This document shows, in pieces, positions 51,737 through 61,231 of a stretch of DNA of 64,000 bases. Source of the DNA: Alphaproteobacteria bacterium (GTDB taxonomy: Bacteria; Pseudomonadota; Alphaproteobacteria; Sphingomonadales; Kordiimonadaceae); NCBI GenBank assembly GCA_013372975.1, contig JABXIS010000008.1, forward strand, positions 1 through 64,000, written 5' to 3'. Under the pieces are notes generated by a model. That model was not told the origin of the DNA. It saw nothing but the letters and a program-made list of their open reading frames with translations, and ran no database searches. The first letter of the stretch is position 1. Each line of letters opens with the position of its first letter. The position numbers were made by a program, and so were the translations under genes.

Positions 51737-52759
51737 ATGAATAATGAAAAGGCGAAAGGCCTTGAGATGTTAGCGATGAATAGTAAGCAAGAGCAGGACG
51801 ACCAGGCGGCCCGTTGGGCAGCCCGAATGCTTTCCGGCGACAATCGCACGCCGGCCAATCTCGATCTCGACGATTGGAAAAGCGAAAACCCTGCGGAAGC
51901 GAAAGATCTGGACGAGCTGCTTGCCATGACCCAGTCGCTTGATGCCGTTGGCGAACAGGCGCTGGAAGAAGAATGGTTTCATGAGCTTGAAACTCTTGCG
52001 GAAGAAAAAAAGCGCCAACGTTGGTTTGCAGGCATCTCCTCAGTTGCCGCGGGGTTTGTTGTTGTCGCGGTTATGGCGGCCAGCATGTTATTTGGTGGGC
52101 CGGAAGCAGTCACTTTCGAGACTGTTAAGGGGCAGCGCTCCACTATTGCCCTTGAAGATGGCTCGGTTGTTCAATTGAACACCGATACAAAGCTAGTGGC
52201 TTTGTTTGAAGATGACCAGAGACACATTGTTGTTGAACGCGGTGAGGCCTTCTTTGACGTAAAACGTGATGAAGACCGGCCTTTCACAGTTGCGGCAGGC
52301 GATACGAACGTCCGTGTTCTTGGCACCAAATTCAATGTGAGGCTTGGTGCATCCTCGAATGTAGTTTCTGTTCTGTCCGGGCTGGTTTCTGTTGCGCAGC
52401 GAACTGACGACACCCCAAAACGGGAAGTGGCTCTTTTGCACAAAGGCGAGCAAGTCATTGTGGGTGAGGAACAGGCAAATCCGGTTGTTGGCCGATTTGA
52501 CGAGGGAAGTGTCCTCGCATGGCGGACAGGCAAGGCGCTATACAGGGCCGTGCCGCTCAGCGATGTCATCAAGGATCTGAACCGCTATTTTGATGCAAAG
52601 CTGGAAATCGGTGATCCGTCCATCGAGCAGCTGCCAGTAACAGCAACTTTTAACCTGAACGACCAGAGTGTTGTTATTGATGCGCTCGAATCTGCTTTCT
52701 CGATTATGGCTGTCAAGAAAATGGATGGTGTTATCCTGCTTTATGCCAGGGAAACATAG
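51737..52759 (+). CDS. FecR-family anti-sigma factor/transducer
   Basis: The roughly 340-residue protein sits in the inner membrane. A cytoplasmic N-terminal domain (DDQAARWAARMLSGD and an acidic helix) binds the sigma factor, one membrane segment (ISSVAAGFVVVAVMAASMLF, near 97-116) follows, and then comes the periplasmic FecR domain (FETVKGQRSTIALEDGSVVQLNTDTKL, RGEAFFDVKRDEDRPFTV, GTKFNVR). The C-terminal YRAVPLSDVIKDLNRYFDAKLEI is the STN-like end that contacts the receptor. An upstream GTG at 51728 and internal ATGs at 51767 and 51776 are other possible starts; no clear ribosome-binding site decides. Confidence 0.9.
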   Translation: MNNEKAKGLEMLAMNSKQEQDDQAARWAARMLSGDNRTPANLDLDDWKSENPAEAKDLDELLAMTQSLDAVGEQALEEEWFHELETLAEEKKRQRWFAGISSVAAGFVVVAVMAASMLFGGPEAVTFETVKGQRSTIALEDGSVVQLNTDTKLVALFEDDQRHIVVERGEAFFDVKRDEDRPFTVAAGDTNVRVLGTKFNVRLGASSNVVSVLSGLVSVAQRTDDTPKREVALLHKGEQVIVGEEQANPVVGRFDEGSVLAWRTGKALYRAVPLSDVIKDLNRYFDAKLEIGDPSIEQLPVTATFNLNDQSVVIDALESAFSIMAVKKMDGVILLYARET

Positions 52760-52812
52760 TCGCCTGATTGCCGGGCAAGAGGTGACGTGTTGGGGAGGCA
52801 TGGAAAAGCCGC

Positions 52813-55800
52813 ATGACAAATAAGAGGTTGCTCAAAATAGCATTGATGGCAGGTGTTGCCCTGTCTGCGCCCGTTTCGGCATCTGCCGGAGCGGTTTTTG
52901 CCGATTTTGCGGGCCTTCATACCCTTGTGCGCTTTGATCTGGATACAAAGCCCCTCACTGAAACACTTATCGAATTTACTGACATTACCGGTTTGGGCCT
53001 GGTTTTTGACAGCCGTCTTGTGGCGGGCAAGACAGGCCCTGCGCTCAGTGGCGAATTTTCAGCAAAGGTGGCACTGGACCTGCTCTTGGCAGACAGCGGA
53101 TTGATGGTGGTGGATGTGGGCGGCGACACGCTTGCTCTCGTTAAGAAAACTGAGAAAGTCGACACACAGACATTGAGGCTGGAAGTTGCACCGGAAATCA
53201 TTTCCACTGGTATCGACACGGCAGCGAGCTCGGTTATTGACGAACTATTGATCCTGGGCACCAGAACAGCAAATCCGCCCTATCACAAGTTTAAGCCGAC
53301 TGTTGCAATCAGTGGCGAAAAACTGCGCTCATCAGGCACAGTCAATGTATCAGATTACCTGTTCCAGCTACCGAGCATGTTGTCGGATATCACTGCGGCG
53401 AGCACCACCATTTTCGGTACCCCGGCAGGGTTGAACCTGGCAGACCTGCGAGGCATGGGAACCGAACGGACACTTGTTCTGATCAATGGCCGCAGAGCTA
53501 TTCCTACTTATGGCGGCTCATTGACGCTTTATGGAGTCGACCTGAATACCATTCCATCGGGGTTGGTGGAGAGGATCGATGTCATCAATGGCGGAGCTTC
53601 CACAACATTTGGCCCTGAAGCAGTGGCTGGCGTTGTAAATTTTGAGCTACGAAAAGATGTTGATGGCTGGGGCGCTGCCGTGCAAGCAGGTATCACCGAA
53701 AGAGGCGATAGGGAAGAACTGCTGGCAACCTTGACGTATGGGACGGATTTTGCCGATGGTCGCGGCAATTTCGTCATAAGCCTGACTGCCGACGATCAGG
53801 CGGGCCTTCTGTTGGGGGAGCGAGAAGTTACAGCCGATCCCGGCTGGTTCGCCATCAATGGCATGCGGGGGGCGTTCGGTGAGGGCGAATTTACCCCAGG
53901 ATTTGGCGGCAGTCCGACTATTTCACAGGGTCTTTGGCAAGGAGTTGTATATGAGGATGGTGCTGTCGAGTTTTTTCCTCAAACTTATACCTTTTCCGAT
54001 GACGGCACCGCGATTGAAGCAAATACCGGGCAATTGCATCAGCTCTATAATTATGCGTCAGAACAAACACTGGTAACCCCGCTTAACAGAACATTTGTAA
54101 CGACTTATGGGTCCTATGAGGTCGGATCGGGGCACAAGTTGATTTTTCAGGGGAATTTTGCCGATACAAATGTAACGTCGCAACTGGCGCCAATTCCGCT
54201 AAGTGCCTTGTCCGGTTTGGCCACGGAAACAGGCAGCGTTACCGCAGTGCCATTTAGCAACCCCTATGTGCCATCCTCCCTTTTGGACCAGGTCGCGACT
54301 ATGGGGCTTGTGGACCCAGCGGGCATTATTTTGTCTCGCCGTTTCGAGGAGTTGGGGCCCCGGGCAACAAATATCTCCCGGTCCACGCTTGGCGGTATGG
54401 TTGGTCTGCAAGGCATGCTCGCGCCTGGCTGGTCCTATGATTTTTATTATCAATATGGGCGCAATAAAGTGAATGAAGAGCGCGACGGCCTACTGGATAT
54501 GACGAATTTCCGCGCATCACTTGATCCTGAACTCTGCGCGCAGATTGTCGGCTGCAGTGTGATAAATCCATTTGGTGTGGGCAATATTTCCTCTGAACAG
54601 GTTGCCTTTCTCAAAGCGCCAAACGCAATTCGCAATATTGAAGCTGGCCAGCATATCGTAAGTGCGGTCTTTTCCGGCCCGCTTGATATGTTGCCCGAGA
54701 CCGAAGGAAAAATATCGTTTGGCCTGGAATATCGGCATGAATATCTCAAGGATACGCCGGATCCGGCGCTAGAAGCGCGCCCGGTTTCAGGATCACTGAT
54801 TTTCCCGGGCTCAAACGGCAACTTTGATGCTTTTGAAGCCTTTGCTGATGTAACATTGCCCTTGTTGTCGGGGCAGGAGATGTTTGAAGAACTGACAGTT
54901 ACTATGGGCGGGCGTGTATCTGAGTTCTCGACAACCGGGACTATCGGAAACTGGCATGTCGGCGGAGTATGGAAGCCTTTTGAGGAGTTGGCGTTTAGAG
55001 TTTCCTATCAGTCCGGTCGGAGAGCACCGAATATTGCAGAGCTTTATTCAGGGGGGCCGGGCGGCACTGCTTCGTACGATGACCCTTGCTCCAATTTGCA
55101 GGATAGTGACACTGGTGTGGTTGCCCAGAACTGTCGGTCTGATGTTCGGCTCGGTGTACCGGAAGATTTTGTTCAATCCAGATTTGTTGCAGACGTTAAC
55201 AGTTTTGGAAATCCGAATCTGAAAGCGGAAAAAAACTCAAATCTTTCCTGGGGCGCGACCTTTGAAGTTAAAAATGTTTTCAATCCCGTTCACGATCAGT
55301 TTCGCCTTTCGGTCGATGCTTACGTGATCGAAGTGAAAGATTTCATCAGCACACTGGGCGCCGCACAGGTATTGGATCTTTGTTATGAAAGCGCAAATTT
55401 TGACAATGCGTTCTGCGGCATAAACCCTATTACGGATGCCCCTTATATCTTACGGGATCCAAGTACATCTGACCTGTCTTTGGTTACAAGCTCGATTATC
55501 AACGCGGGCCATTACAGGCTAAAAGGTTATGATGTGGAGATGCAATATGTGGCGGACCTCTCGGCCTTGGGAACAGACCTGTTTTTTGACCAGATATCTT
55601 TTACCGGGCTTTATACCCGCAGTCTGGAAGTCACTTTTCAGGCAGAAGAAGGCGGCACTGTTGATAATATTCTAGGCGACGCAAAATATCCAAAACACCG
55701 TTTTCAGGGTGGCATTACCCTGTCCAAGGACAGGTATGCACTGGACTGGGATGTAAGGTATCGCGGAAAGGCAACCTCTTTGCCCGATATGGAAGATCCT

Positions 55801-56010
55801 TTGCCCGAGGCGCTACTGCCCGATGTCTGGTATCATGATGTGGGTATGCGATATGGCCTCAAGGACGGCCTGACAATATATGGAGGCGTGCGCAACCTAT
55901 TTGACAGGAAAGCGCCCCGTGTTTTCCTAGGGTCTGTCAGCAATACCTTCCCTGAATTTTATGACACACTTGGTCGACGTTTCTATCTAGGTGCTGTGAT
56001 CGATTTCTAG
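52813..56010 (+). CDS. TonB-dependent outer membrane receptor with STN signalling domain
   Basis: The 1065-residue protein has a signal peptide (LLKIALMAGVALSAPVSASA), an STN/secretin-like signalling domain (DLDTKPLTETLIEFTDITGLGLVFD, SAKVALDLLLADSGL; about residues 37-115), a plug domain beginning near 150 (SGTVNVSDYLFQLPSM, GTERTLVLINGRRAIPTYGG, ERIDVINGGASTTFGPEAVAGVVNF) and a large beta-barrel ending in FYLGAVIDF. The STN domain pairs it with the FecR and sigma genes just upstream. The substrate is unknown; the plug resembles the large receptors that import carbohydrates or peptides as well as siderophore types. Confidence 0.93.
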   Translation: MTNKRLLKIALMAGVALSAPVSASAGAVFADFAGLHTLVRFDLDTKPLTETLIEFTDITGLGLVFDSRLVAGKTGPALSGEFSAKVALDLLLADSGLMVVDVGGDTLALVKKTEKVDTQTLRLEVAPEIISTGIDTAASSVIDELLILGTRTANPPYHKFKPTVAISGEKLRSSGTVNVSDYLFQLPSMLSDITAASTTIFGTPAGLNLADLRGMGTERTLVLINGRRAIPTYGGSLTLYGVDLNTIPSGLVERIDVINGGASTTFGPEAVAGVVNFELRKDVDGWGAAVQAGITERGDREELLATLTYGTDFADGRGNFVISLTADDQAGLLLGEREVTADPGWFAINGMRGAFGEGEFTPGFGGSPTISQGLWQGVVYEDGAVEFFPQTYTFSDDGTAIEANTGQLHQLYNYASEQTLVTPLNRTFVTTYGSYEVGSGHKLIFQGNFADTNVTSQLAPIPLSALSGLATETGSVTAVPFSNPYVPSSLLDQVATMGLVDPAGIILSRRFEELGPRATNISRSTLGGMVGLQGMLAPGWSYDFYYQYGRNKVNEERDGLLDMTNFRASLDPELCAQIVGCSVINPFGVGNISSEQVAFLKAPNAIRNIEAGQHIVSAVFSGPLDMLPETEGKISFGLEYRHEYLKDTPDPALEARPVSGSLIFPGSNGNFDAFEAFADVTLPLLSGQEMFEELTVTMGGRVSEFSTTGTIGNWHVGGVWKPFEELAFRVSYQSGRRAPNIAELYSGGPGGTASYDDPCSNLQDSDTGVVAQNCRSDVRLGVPEDFVQSRFVADVNSFGNPNLKAEKNSNLSWGATFEVKNVFNPVHDQFRLSVDAYVIEVKDFISTLGAAQVLDLCYESANFDNAFCGINPITDAPYILRDPSTSDLSLVTSSIINAGHYRLKGYDVEMQYVADLSALGTDLFFDQISFTGLYTRSLEVTFQAEEGGTVDNILGDAKYPKHRFQGGITLSKDRYALDWDVRYRGKATSLPDMEDPLPEALLPDVWYHDVGMRYGLKDGLTIYGGVRNLFDRKAPRVFLGSVSNTFPEFYDTLGRRFYLGAVIDF

Positions 56011-56020
56011 AGCCATAAAT

Positions 56021-56055
56021 AAAGCCCCGCCGGATCGCTCCGCAGGGCTTTTTTC
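56021..56055 (+). terminator. terminator after the TonB receptor gene
   Basis: AAGCCCCGC pairs with GCAGGGCTT (one mismatch, loop of about 11 bases) and is followed by TTTTTT, 11 bases after the receptor stop. It may also serve the convergent TonB-like gene ending at 56068. Confidence 0.8.
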
Positions 56056-56067
56056 GTGCCTGATGCC

Positions 56068-56427
56068 TTAGTCCAGCGACCAGCTGAGTGGCAGTACAAA
56101 GGTCAGATCGGTTTTGCCGTCAGGCAACGGAGGCAAAGGCGAAAGCTTGCCAATCAAAGACGGGATCGATCTGTCAAGCACGTCCTGGCCAGTGGGCTCA
56201 ACAACTTCATAGTTGCTGATCGTGCCATCTGCATCAATGGTCAGGCGGACCTTTGCTTTCCCTTCGATCTGTCGTGCCACAGCAAGACGAGGATACCCCT
56301 GCTTGGCCAATACTTTTTTCACAACGGCGCGCTGCCAGTCTTCCATGGAAGTGGCGGCATCAGCGACTGGCGTGAGACTAACAACAACAAAAGACGCGAC
56401 TACAAAGCTTAGAAGTCGGATGTTCAT
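56068..56427 (-). CDS. free-standing TonB C-terminal domain protein, exported
   Basis: The 119-residue protein has a signal peptide (RLLSFVVASFVVVSLTPVADA) directly followed by a TonB C-terminal domain: GYPRLAVARQIEGKAKVRLTIDADGTISNYEVVEPTGQDVLDR, with the family's YP and DGT motifs. It lacks the proline-rich spacer and, unless the signal acts as an anchor, the membrane helix of true TonB. It could bind the TonB box of the neighbouring receptor in the periplasm. It is convergent with the receptor gene and not in its operon. Confidence 0.82.
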   Translation of the reverse strand: MNIRLLSFVVASFVVVSLTPVADAATSMEDWQRAVVKKVLAKQGYPRLAVARQIEGKAKVRLTIDADGTISNYEVVEPTGQDVLDRSIPSLIGKLSPLPPLPDGKTDLTFVLPLSWSLD

Positions 56428-56655
56428 TGTTTGAACCCTTTAATAGGGTGGGCTTTGGATACCCACCTGCGTTGCCAGATGTTCATTGTGCACATCATGG
56501 CCAGAATCGGATGAGACAACTATGCCTGCAACCCGTTAACAATCATTAAACCATAGTAGAAATCCTGCTATGCATATTGCAATGCGCAACAACACTGGAT
56601 CAGCGCGCAAAACCCTATTATTTCTATGGAACCGATCAATTCCCAGAGAGCGCAC

Positions 56656-57198
56656 ATGTCCCGTATCATTGTTCTTTACGCACACCCAAATCCACGACGA
56701 TCAAAGGTGAATGCCCGGTTGATCGAGGCCGTCGGGCGCATGGAGGAAGTGCAAGTACGGGATCTTTACGAGCTTTATCCCAACTTACACGTCAATGTGG
56801 CAGCCGAGCAGGAGGCGTTGAGAAATGCATCGGCTGTTGTCATGCAGTTCCCGATCTATTGGTTCAGCGCTCCGGCCTTGTTGAAAGAATGGCAGGACAC
56901 GGTGCTGGCAAAAGGGTTTGCTTTTGGTCCAAATGGTACTGAACTTGCGGGCAAACCCTTTATGTTGGTGGCGACCACTGGTGGTGAGGAAAGTTCCTAT
57001 GCTGAGGGCAAAGCACATGGGGCCGAAATCGGGGCATATCTTAAGCCTTTCGAACAAACTGCCCGCTTCTGTGGTATGAAACTGGTTGAACCCCTCGTGG
57101 TTCATGGTGCCAATTCTTTGACTCCCCTGCTGTTGAGTGATTTGGCAGAGCAATATCAAGAACGTTTGCAGCGTCTGGCGAAGAAAGAAACGGTATGA
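56656..57198 (+). CDS. KefG/KefF-like NAD(P)H:quinone oxidoreductase
   Basis: The 180-residue flavodoxin-fold protein starts IIVLYAHPNPRRSKVNARLI and has FPIYWFSAPALLKEWQDTVLAKGFAFG and TTGGEESSYAEG, the FMN and catalytic segments of the KefF/KefG/modulator of drug activity B family. These ancillary flavoproteins activate Kef potassium channels and reduce toxic quinones. Its TGA overlaps the next gene's ATG (57195-57198), so it is coupled to the KefC-like gene. The start at 56656 follows an AGAGAG site; an upstream ATG at 56626 is less likely. Confidence 0.9.
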   Translation: MSRIIVLYAHPNPRRSKVNARLIEAVGRMEEVQVRDLYELYPNLHVNVAAEQEALRNASAVVMQFPIYWFSAPALLKEWQDTVLAKGFAFGPNGTELAGKPFMLVATTGGEESSYAEGKAHGAEIGAYLKPFEQTARFCGMKLVEPLVVHGANSLTPLLLSDLAEQYQERLQRLAKKETV

Positions 57199-58991
57199 CC
57201 GAATTGGGTTTTCTTGAAAGTGTTCTTGTCTATCTCACGGCAGCAGTGATTGCAGTTCCGATTTTCAAGAAACTGGGATTGGGTTCGGTTCTCGGGTATT
57301 TGGTCGCGGGCATGGCGATCGGCCCTTGGGGGATGAAGCTTATCAGCGACGTGGAAACCATTTTCCATTTCTCTGAATTTGGTGTGGTCCTTCTTATGTT
57401 TCTCATTGGCCTTGAGCTCAAGCCGGCAACCTTGTGGCAGCTCAGGCATCCGGTTTTCGGTGTAGGTGGCGCACAGGTGATCTTGTCCTCTTTGCTGCTG
57501 TGTCTGTGCGCCGTGCTCTTGGGCATGCCGCTTCTGGTTGCCCTGGTGGCTGCACTTGCCCTGACGATGTCTTCCACGCCGATTGCTATTCAGTCACTTG
57601 AGGAACGCGGGCTCCTCAAATCTGAAACCGGGCAACTGACTTTCTCCGTTCTCCTGTTTCAGGATCTTGGGGTGATTCCGGTGCTGGCGATCGTGCCACT
57701 GCTTGGTCAGCAAGCGTTTTCGGAGGCTGCCAGTTTTGGCGATTTCCTCAAACCATTTGCTGTCATTCTGTTGATTGTGGTGGGTGGCCGCTATCTCCTT
57801 CGGCCTATATTCCGTTTCATCGCAGATTCTCGCATGCGGGAAGTCTTTACGGCCTTTTCGCTTCTCCTAGTGGTTGGGTCGGCACTGTTGATGGAAGCGG
57901 TTGGCATATCAATGGCCCTAGGCACGTTCCTTGCTGGCATTCTTTTGGCGGAATCGGAATACAGGCACGAGCTGGAGCTTAATCTTGAGCCTTTCAAAGG
58001 GTTGCTCCTTGGCCTCTTTTTCATTGCTGTTGGCATGTCGGTCGATTTTTCGCTTTTGCTTGCCGATCCTTTCCGGCTACTGGCCCTGTTGGCCGGGTTT
58101 GTGGCAGTGAAAATGATGGTGCTGTTGGCACTTGCACGTACGGCGCGATTGTCTGTGTCCGATGGCTGGTTGTTTGCCTTTCTTCTCAGTCAGGGCGGGG
58201 AGTTTGCCTTTGTCATGATTTCTGTGGCGGCGCAGGTTAGCCTTGTGCCTGCCAACATCGCTGGCGTGCTGGTGATTCTTGCCACCTTCTCAATGCTGAC
58301 CACGCCGCTTTTGCTTTTCCTCTATGACAGGTTCATTTGTCCGAAACTGTGCAAAGAGCAAACTTTCGAAAGTGACGTACGGGATGAAGGCAGCACGGTG
58401 ATCATCGCAGGCTATGGCCGATTTGGTCAGATTATCGGGCGCTTGATGATGTCGCTTGGCATCCCCATCACAGTGTTGGACCACAACCCAAACCATATTG
58501 AAATGCTCAGGAAGTTCGGTTTCAAGGTTTTCTATGGCGATGCGTCAAGGCTGGACCTTCTAGAAAAGGCAGGGGCCAAGAATGCCCGACTGCTGGTGCT
58601 GGCAATTGACGATTCTGAAGTGCTTCTGGAAACAGCAAAACTGGTGCGGAGCAAATACCCCGATCTGACAATACTGGCCCGTGCCTATGGTCGTGGTGAT
58701 GTCAGCAATTTGAGGGAGGTGGGCGTTACTCTTGTGCGGCGGGAGACGTTCTCATCGGCATTGGAAGTGGGCGAGCTTGCCCTCAGGGAACTGGGGTTTG
58801 GGGCGCATCAGGCCCATCAGGCCGCGCAGAAATTCCGCGGTTATGACGAGAAGATGCTGCAAGACAGCTACCAGTTCCGCGGGGACCAGAAAAAGGCAAT
58901 CGACTATGCCATCAAATCCCGGCAGCAGCTTGAGCGTCTAATGCGCGCTGATCAGGATGAAAAGGCCTCTGGCTCGAAAGACTGGGCTTAG
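57195..58991 (+). CDS. KefB/KefC-like glutathione-gated potassium/proton antiporter
   Basis: The 598-residue protein is a CPA2-family antiporter. It has about twelve helices starting LGFLESVLVYLTAAVIAVPIFKKLGLGSVLGYLVAGMAIGP, then a cytosolic RCK/TrkA-N domain with the NAD-binding loop GYGRFGQIIGRL near 408-419 and a conserved YGDASRLDLLEKAG near 449-462. It exports potassium to acidify the cytoplasm and protect against electrophiles and is normally held shut by glutathione. It is coupled to the KefG-like gene just upstream, as in Escherichia coli kefGB and kefFC. Confidence 0.92.
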   Translation: MTELGFLESVLVYLTAAVIAVPIFKKLGLGSVLGYLVAGMAIGPWGMKLISDVETIFHFSEFGVVLLMFLIGLELKPATLWQLRHPVFGVGGAQVILSSLLLCLCAVLLGMPLLVALVAALALTMSSTPIAIQSLEERGLLKSETGQLTFSVLLFQDLGVIPVLAIVPLLGQQAFSEAASFGDFLKPFAVILLIVVGGRYLLRPIFRFIADSRMREVFTAFSLLLVVGSALLMEAVGISMALGTFLAGILLAESEYRHELELNLEPFKGLLLGLFFIAVGMSVDFSLLLADPFRLLALLAGFVAVKMMVLLALARTARLSVSDGWLFAFLLSQGGEFAFVMISVAAQVSLVPANIAGVLVILATFSMLTTPLLLFLYDRFICPKLCKEQTFESDVRDEGSTVIIAGYGRFGQIIGRLMMSLGIPITVLDHNPNHIEMLRKFGFKVFYGDASRLDLLEKAGAKNARLLVLAIDDSEVLLETAKLVRSKYPDLTILARAYGRGDVSNLREVGVTLVRRETFSSALEVGELALRELGFGAHQAHQAAQKFRGYDEKMLQDSYQFRGDQKKAIDYAIKSRQQLERLMRADQDEKASGSKDWA

Positions 58992-59063
58992 CCCCGCCCT
59001 TGACGCTAGCTTTTGGCTGTGCCACACGGGCGCCAGCTTTCCGGCCAACTACAGGAGCCTTTC

Positions 59064-59357
59064 ATGCCCAAGCAATTGACTGTCACTGTCCTGAAGGATG
59101 AACAGCCTTTCCTGAACGGTACTTTTGATGTCAGTGATGCCGACTATCCGGTGATTGTGAATCTGCTTGAGGAAGTGGATATGACGCACGGGCAGGCGGC
59201 GTCCATGCTGTCGGGGTATATGCACGCGAGCGACGTGGGCCGGGTATCTGATGAAATGAGCAAACTGGTGATGCTTGCGGTGGTCTATATGCTGGAAGCA
59301 GGCGAGACGGAGATCGAAATACCGCTCGAAACCGGCCCTGCTGCACCGAATGCCTAA
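59064..59357 (+). CDS. small hypothetical protein
   Basis: I do not recognise this 97-residue protein. It is soluble, acidic, and reads as short strands (KQLTVTVLKDEQPFLNGTFDV) followed by helices (ADYPVIVNLLEEVDMTHGQAASMLSGYM, VSDEMSKLVMLAVVYMLEAG). An AGGAG site precedes the ATG at 59064, which supports a real gene. It lies 72 bases after the KefC-like gene and 173 before the SulP gene; a shared operon is not shown. Confidence 0.5.
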   Translation: MPKQLTVTVLKDEQPFLNGTFDVSDADYPVIVNLLEEVDMTHGQAASMLSGYMHASDVGRVSDEMSKLVMLAVVYMLEAGETEIEIPLETGPAAPNA

Positions 59358-59530
59358 AGGCTGGTATCAATAAACAATTCATACTTATGAAGTAGGGTTT
59401 CGCCCCAAGAAAGCTTGCAATCCGGGCCCGAATGGCCCAGAAGGCACGCTCTGTTTCAGATTTCAGGTCCCTTTGGGCCTTTGCGCGCCATCACGGCCTG
59501 CAACAAATCCAAGACCATAAGGATATCTCC

Positions 59531-61105
59531 GTGCAAGCAGTTGCCGAAAAGAAAAACCCTCTGGCCTCTTTCACGCCAGAGCGCATCAAAACCGAAATCC
59601 TGTCCGGCCTCACGGTCGCACTGGCGCTGGTGCCTGAAGCTGTGGCTTTCGCCTTTGTGGCGCACGTACACCCGCTCGTGGGGCTGTATGCGGCCTTTAT
59701 CGTCGGTCTGATCACGGCGCTGTTTGGTGGTCGCCCTGGTATGATTTCGGGTGCCACGGGCGCGCTTGCGGTGGTGATGGTGTCACTGGTGGTTACGCAC
59801 GGCGTGGAATATCTGTTTGCCACTGTCGTGCTGATGGGCATTCTGCAGGTGATTGCAGGCATTGCGCGGCTCGGGAAGTTCATCCGCATGGTGCCATATC
59901 CTGTGATGCTTGGGTTCGTGAACGGGCTGGCGATCGTGATTTTCCTTGCCCAGCTTGGCCAGTTCAAGGTGAAAGACGCTGAAGGTGCACTGCACTGGAT
60001 GGCAGCCGATCAGCTTTATATGATGCTCGGCCTTGTGGCGCTCACCATGGGTATCATCTATATGTCCGGCCGCTTTATCAAATTCCTGCCGGCCCCGCTT
60101 GTGGGAATTCTGGCTGTTTCAGGCATTGTGATTGGCCTTGATCTGGATGTACGCACGGTTGGTGACATGGCATCCATCGCGGGCGGCTTGCCTGATTTCC
60201 ATATCCCGAACGTGCCGTTCAACTTTGAAACGCTCACGATCGTATTCCCCTATGCGCTTATTCTGGCGGCCATTGGCCTCATCGAATCGCTCCTTACCCT
60301 CAACCTTGTGGCGGAAATTACCGAAACCAAAGGCGGGGCGAGCCAGGAATGTGCGGCGCAGGGTGCAGCCAATATCATCACCGGTTTCTTTGGCGGCATG
60401 GGCGGTTGCGCCATGATTGGCCAAAGCATGATCAATGTGGAATCGGGCGGGCGCACGCGCCTCTCTGGCACATCCGCTGCCCTGTTCCTGTTGGCCTTTA
60501 TTCTGTTCGCAAGTGGCCTCATCGAGCAAATCCCCCTTGCGGCGCTTGTGGGTGTGATGTTCATGGTGGTGATAGCCACTTTCGCCTGGTCCAGCCTGCG
60601 CATCATGCACAAGATCCCGAAGTCGGACGCGTTTGTGCTGGTGCTGGTGTCGGGTGTAACAGTGGTCAGCGATCTTGCCATGGCCGTGGTTGTGGGCGTG
60701 ATCGTATCAGCGCTTGTGTTTGCCTGGAAAAGCTCGGTACGGATCACCGCACGGGTGGAAACAGACGCCAAAGGCCGCAAGGTTTACCGGCTGGTGGGGC
60801 CGATCTTCTTTGGTTCCATCGAAAGCTTCAACGAGCTGTTTGACCCGAAATCCGATCCTGACCGTGTGATTGTGGATTTTGCCGAATCGCGCGTGCTGGA
60901 CCATTCCGGCCTGCAAGCAATCGATAGTCTGGCAGAGCGCTACAAGCGTGCGGGGCGTACGCTCAGGCTTGTGCACCTCAGTTCAGACTGTAAGGCGCTT
61001 TTGAAGAAAGCGGGCACGATGGTTAAAGCCAGCCACGAAGAAGATCCAATTTACGGTGTTGCCGTGGATTACGGCGAAGACCTGAGCAAAAGCAGCAGCT
61101 GGTGA
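59531..61105 (+). CDS. SulP-family anion transporter with STAS domain
   Basis: The protein (524 residues from the GTG at 59531) is a SulP transporter for sulfate, bicarbonate or another anion. About ten to twelve helices include LVPEAVAFAFVAHVHPLVGLYAAFIVGLITALFGGRPGMISGATGALAVV (the family signature); a cytosolic STAS domain sits at the end (VIVDFAESRVLDHSGLQAIDSLAERYKRAG). The open frame begins at an ATG at 59432, but an AAGGA site lies 7 bases before the GTG and homologues start close to that point. It is followed by its own terminator. Confidence 0.9.
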   Translation: MQAVAEKKNPLASFTPERIKTEILSGLTVALALVPEAVAFAFVAHVHPLVGLYAAFIVGLITALFGGRPGMISGATGALAVVMVSLVVTHGVEYLFATVVLMGILQVIAGIARLGKFIRMVPYPVMLGFVNGLAIVIFLAQLGQFKVKDAEGALHWMAADQLYMMLGLVALTMGIIYMSGRFIKFLPAPLVGILAVSGIVIGLDLDVRTVGDMASIAGGLPDFHIPNVPFNFETLTIVFPYALILAAIGLIESLLTLNLVAEITETKGGASQECAAQGAANIITGFFGGMGGCAMIGQSMINVESGGRTRLSGTSAALFLLAFILFASGLIEQIPLAALVGVMFMVVIATFAWSSLRIMHKIPKSDAFVLVLVSGVTVVSDLAMAVVVGVIVSALVFAWKSSVRITARVETDAKGRKVYRLVGPIFFGSIESFNELFDPKSDPDRVIVDFAESRVLDHSGLQAIDSLAERYKRAGRTLRLVHLSSDCKALLKKAGTMVKASHEEDPIYGVAVDYGEDLSKSSSW

Positions 61106-61110
61106 TATAA

Positions 61111-61135
61111 GAGGGGCCTTCTGAGGCCCCTTTTT
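61111..61135 (+). terminator. terminator of the SulP gene
   Basis: AGGGGCC pairs with GGCCCCT around a 6-base loop and is followed by TTTTT, about 6 bases after the stop codon. Confidence 0.85.
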
Positions 61136-61146
61136 CGTATGCCTGA

Positions 61147-61162
61147 AAATTGTATACAATTT
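61147..61162 (+). promoter_or_regulatory. perfect 16-bp palindrome upstream of the second M24 gene
   Basis: AAATTGTATACAATTT is a perfect palindrome 69 bases before the M24 start. Its TTGTATACAA core is the typical operator shape for FadR/FCD-type GntR repressors. No such regulator lies in the window. Confidence 0.55.
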
Positions 61163-61231
61163 CCTTTTGTTTGGCAGGAAAGCTGTTAGTCTGCGCGGAA
61201 ATTACCAGCGTTTTAGTGAGGGACAATCATC

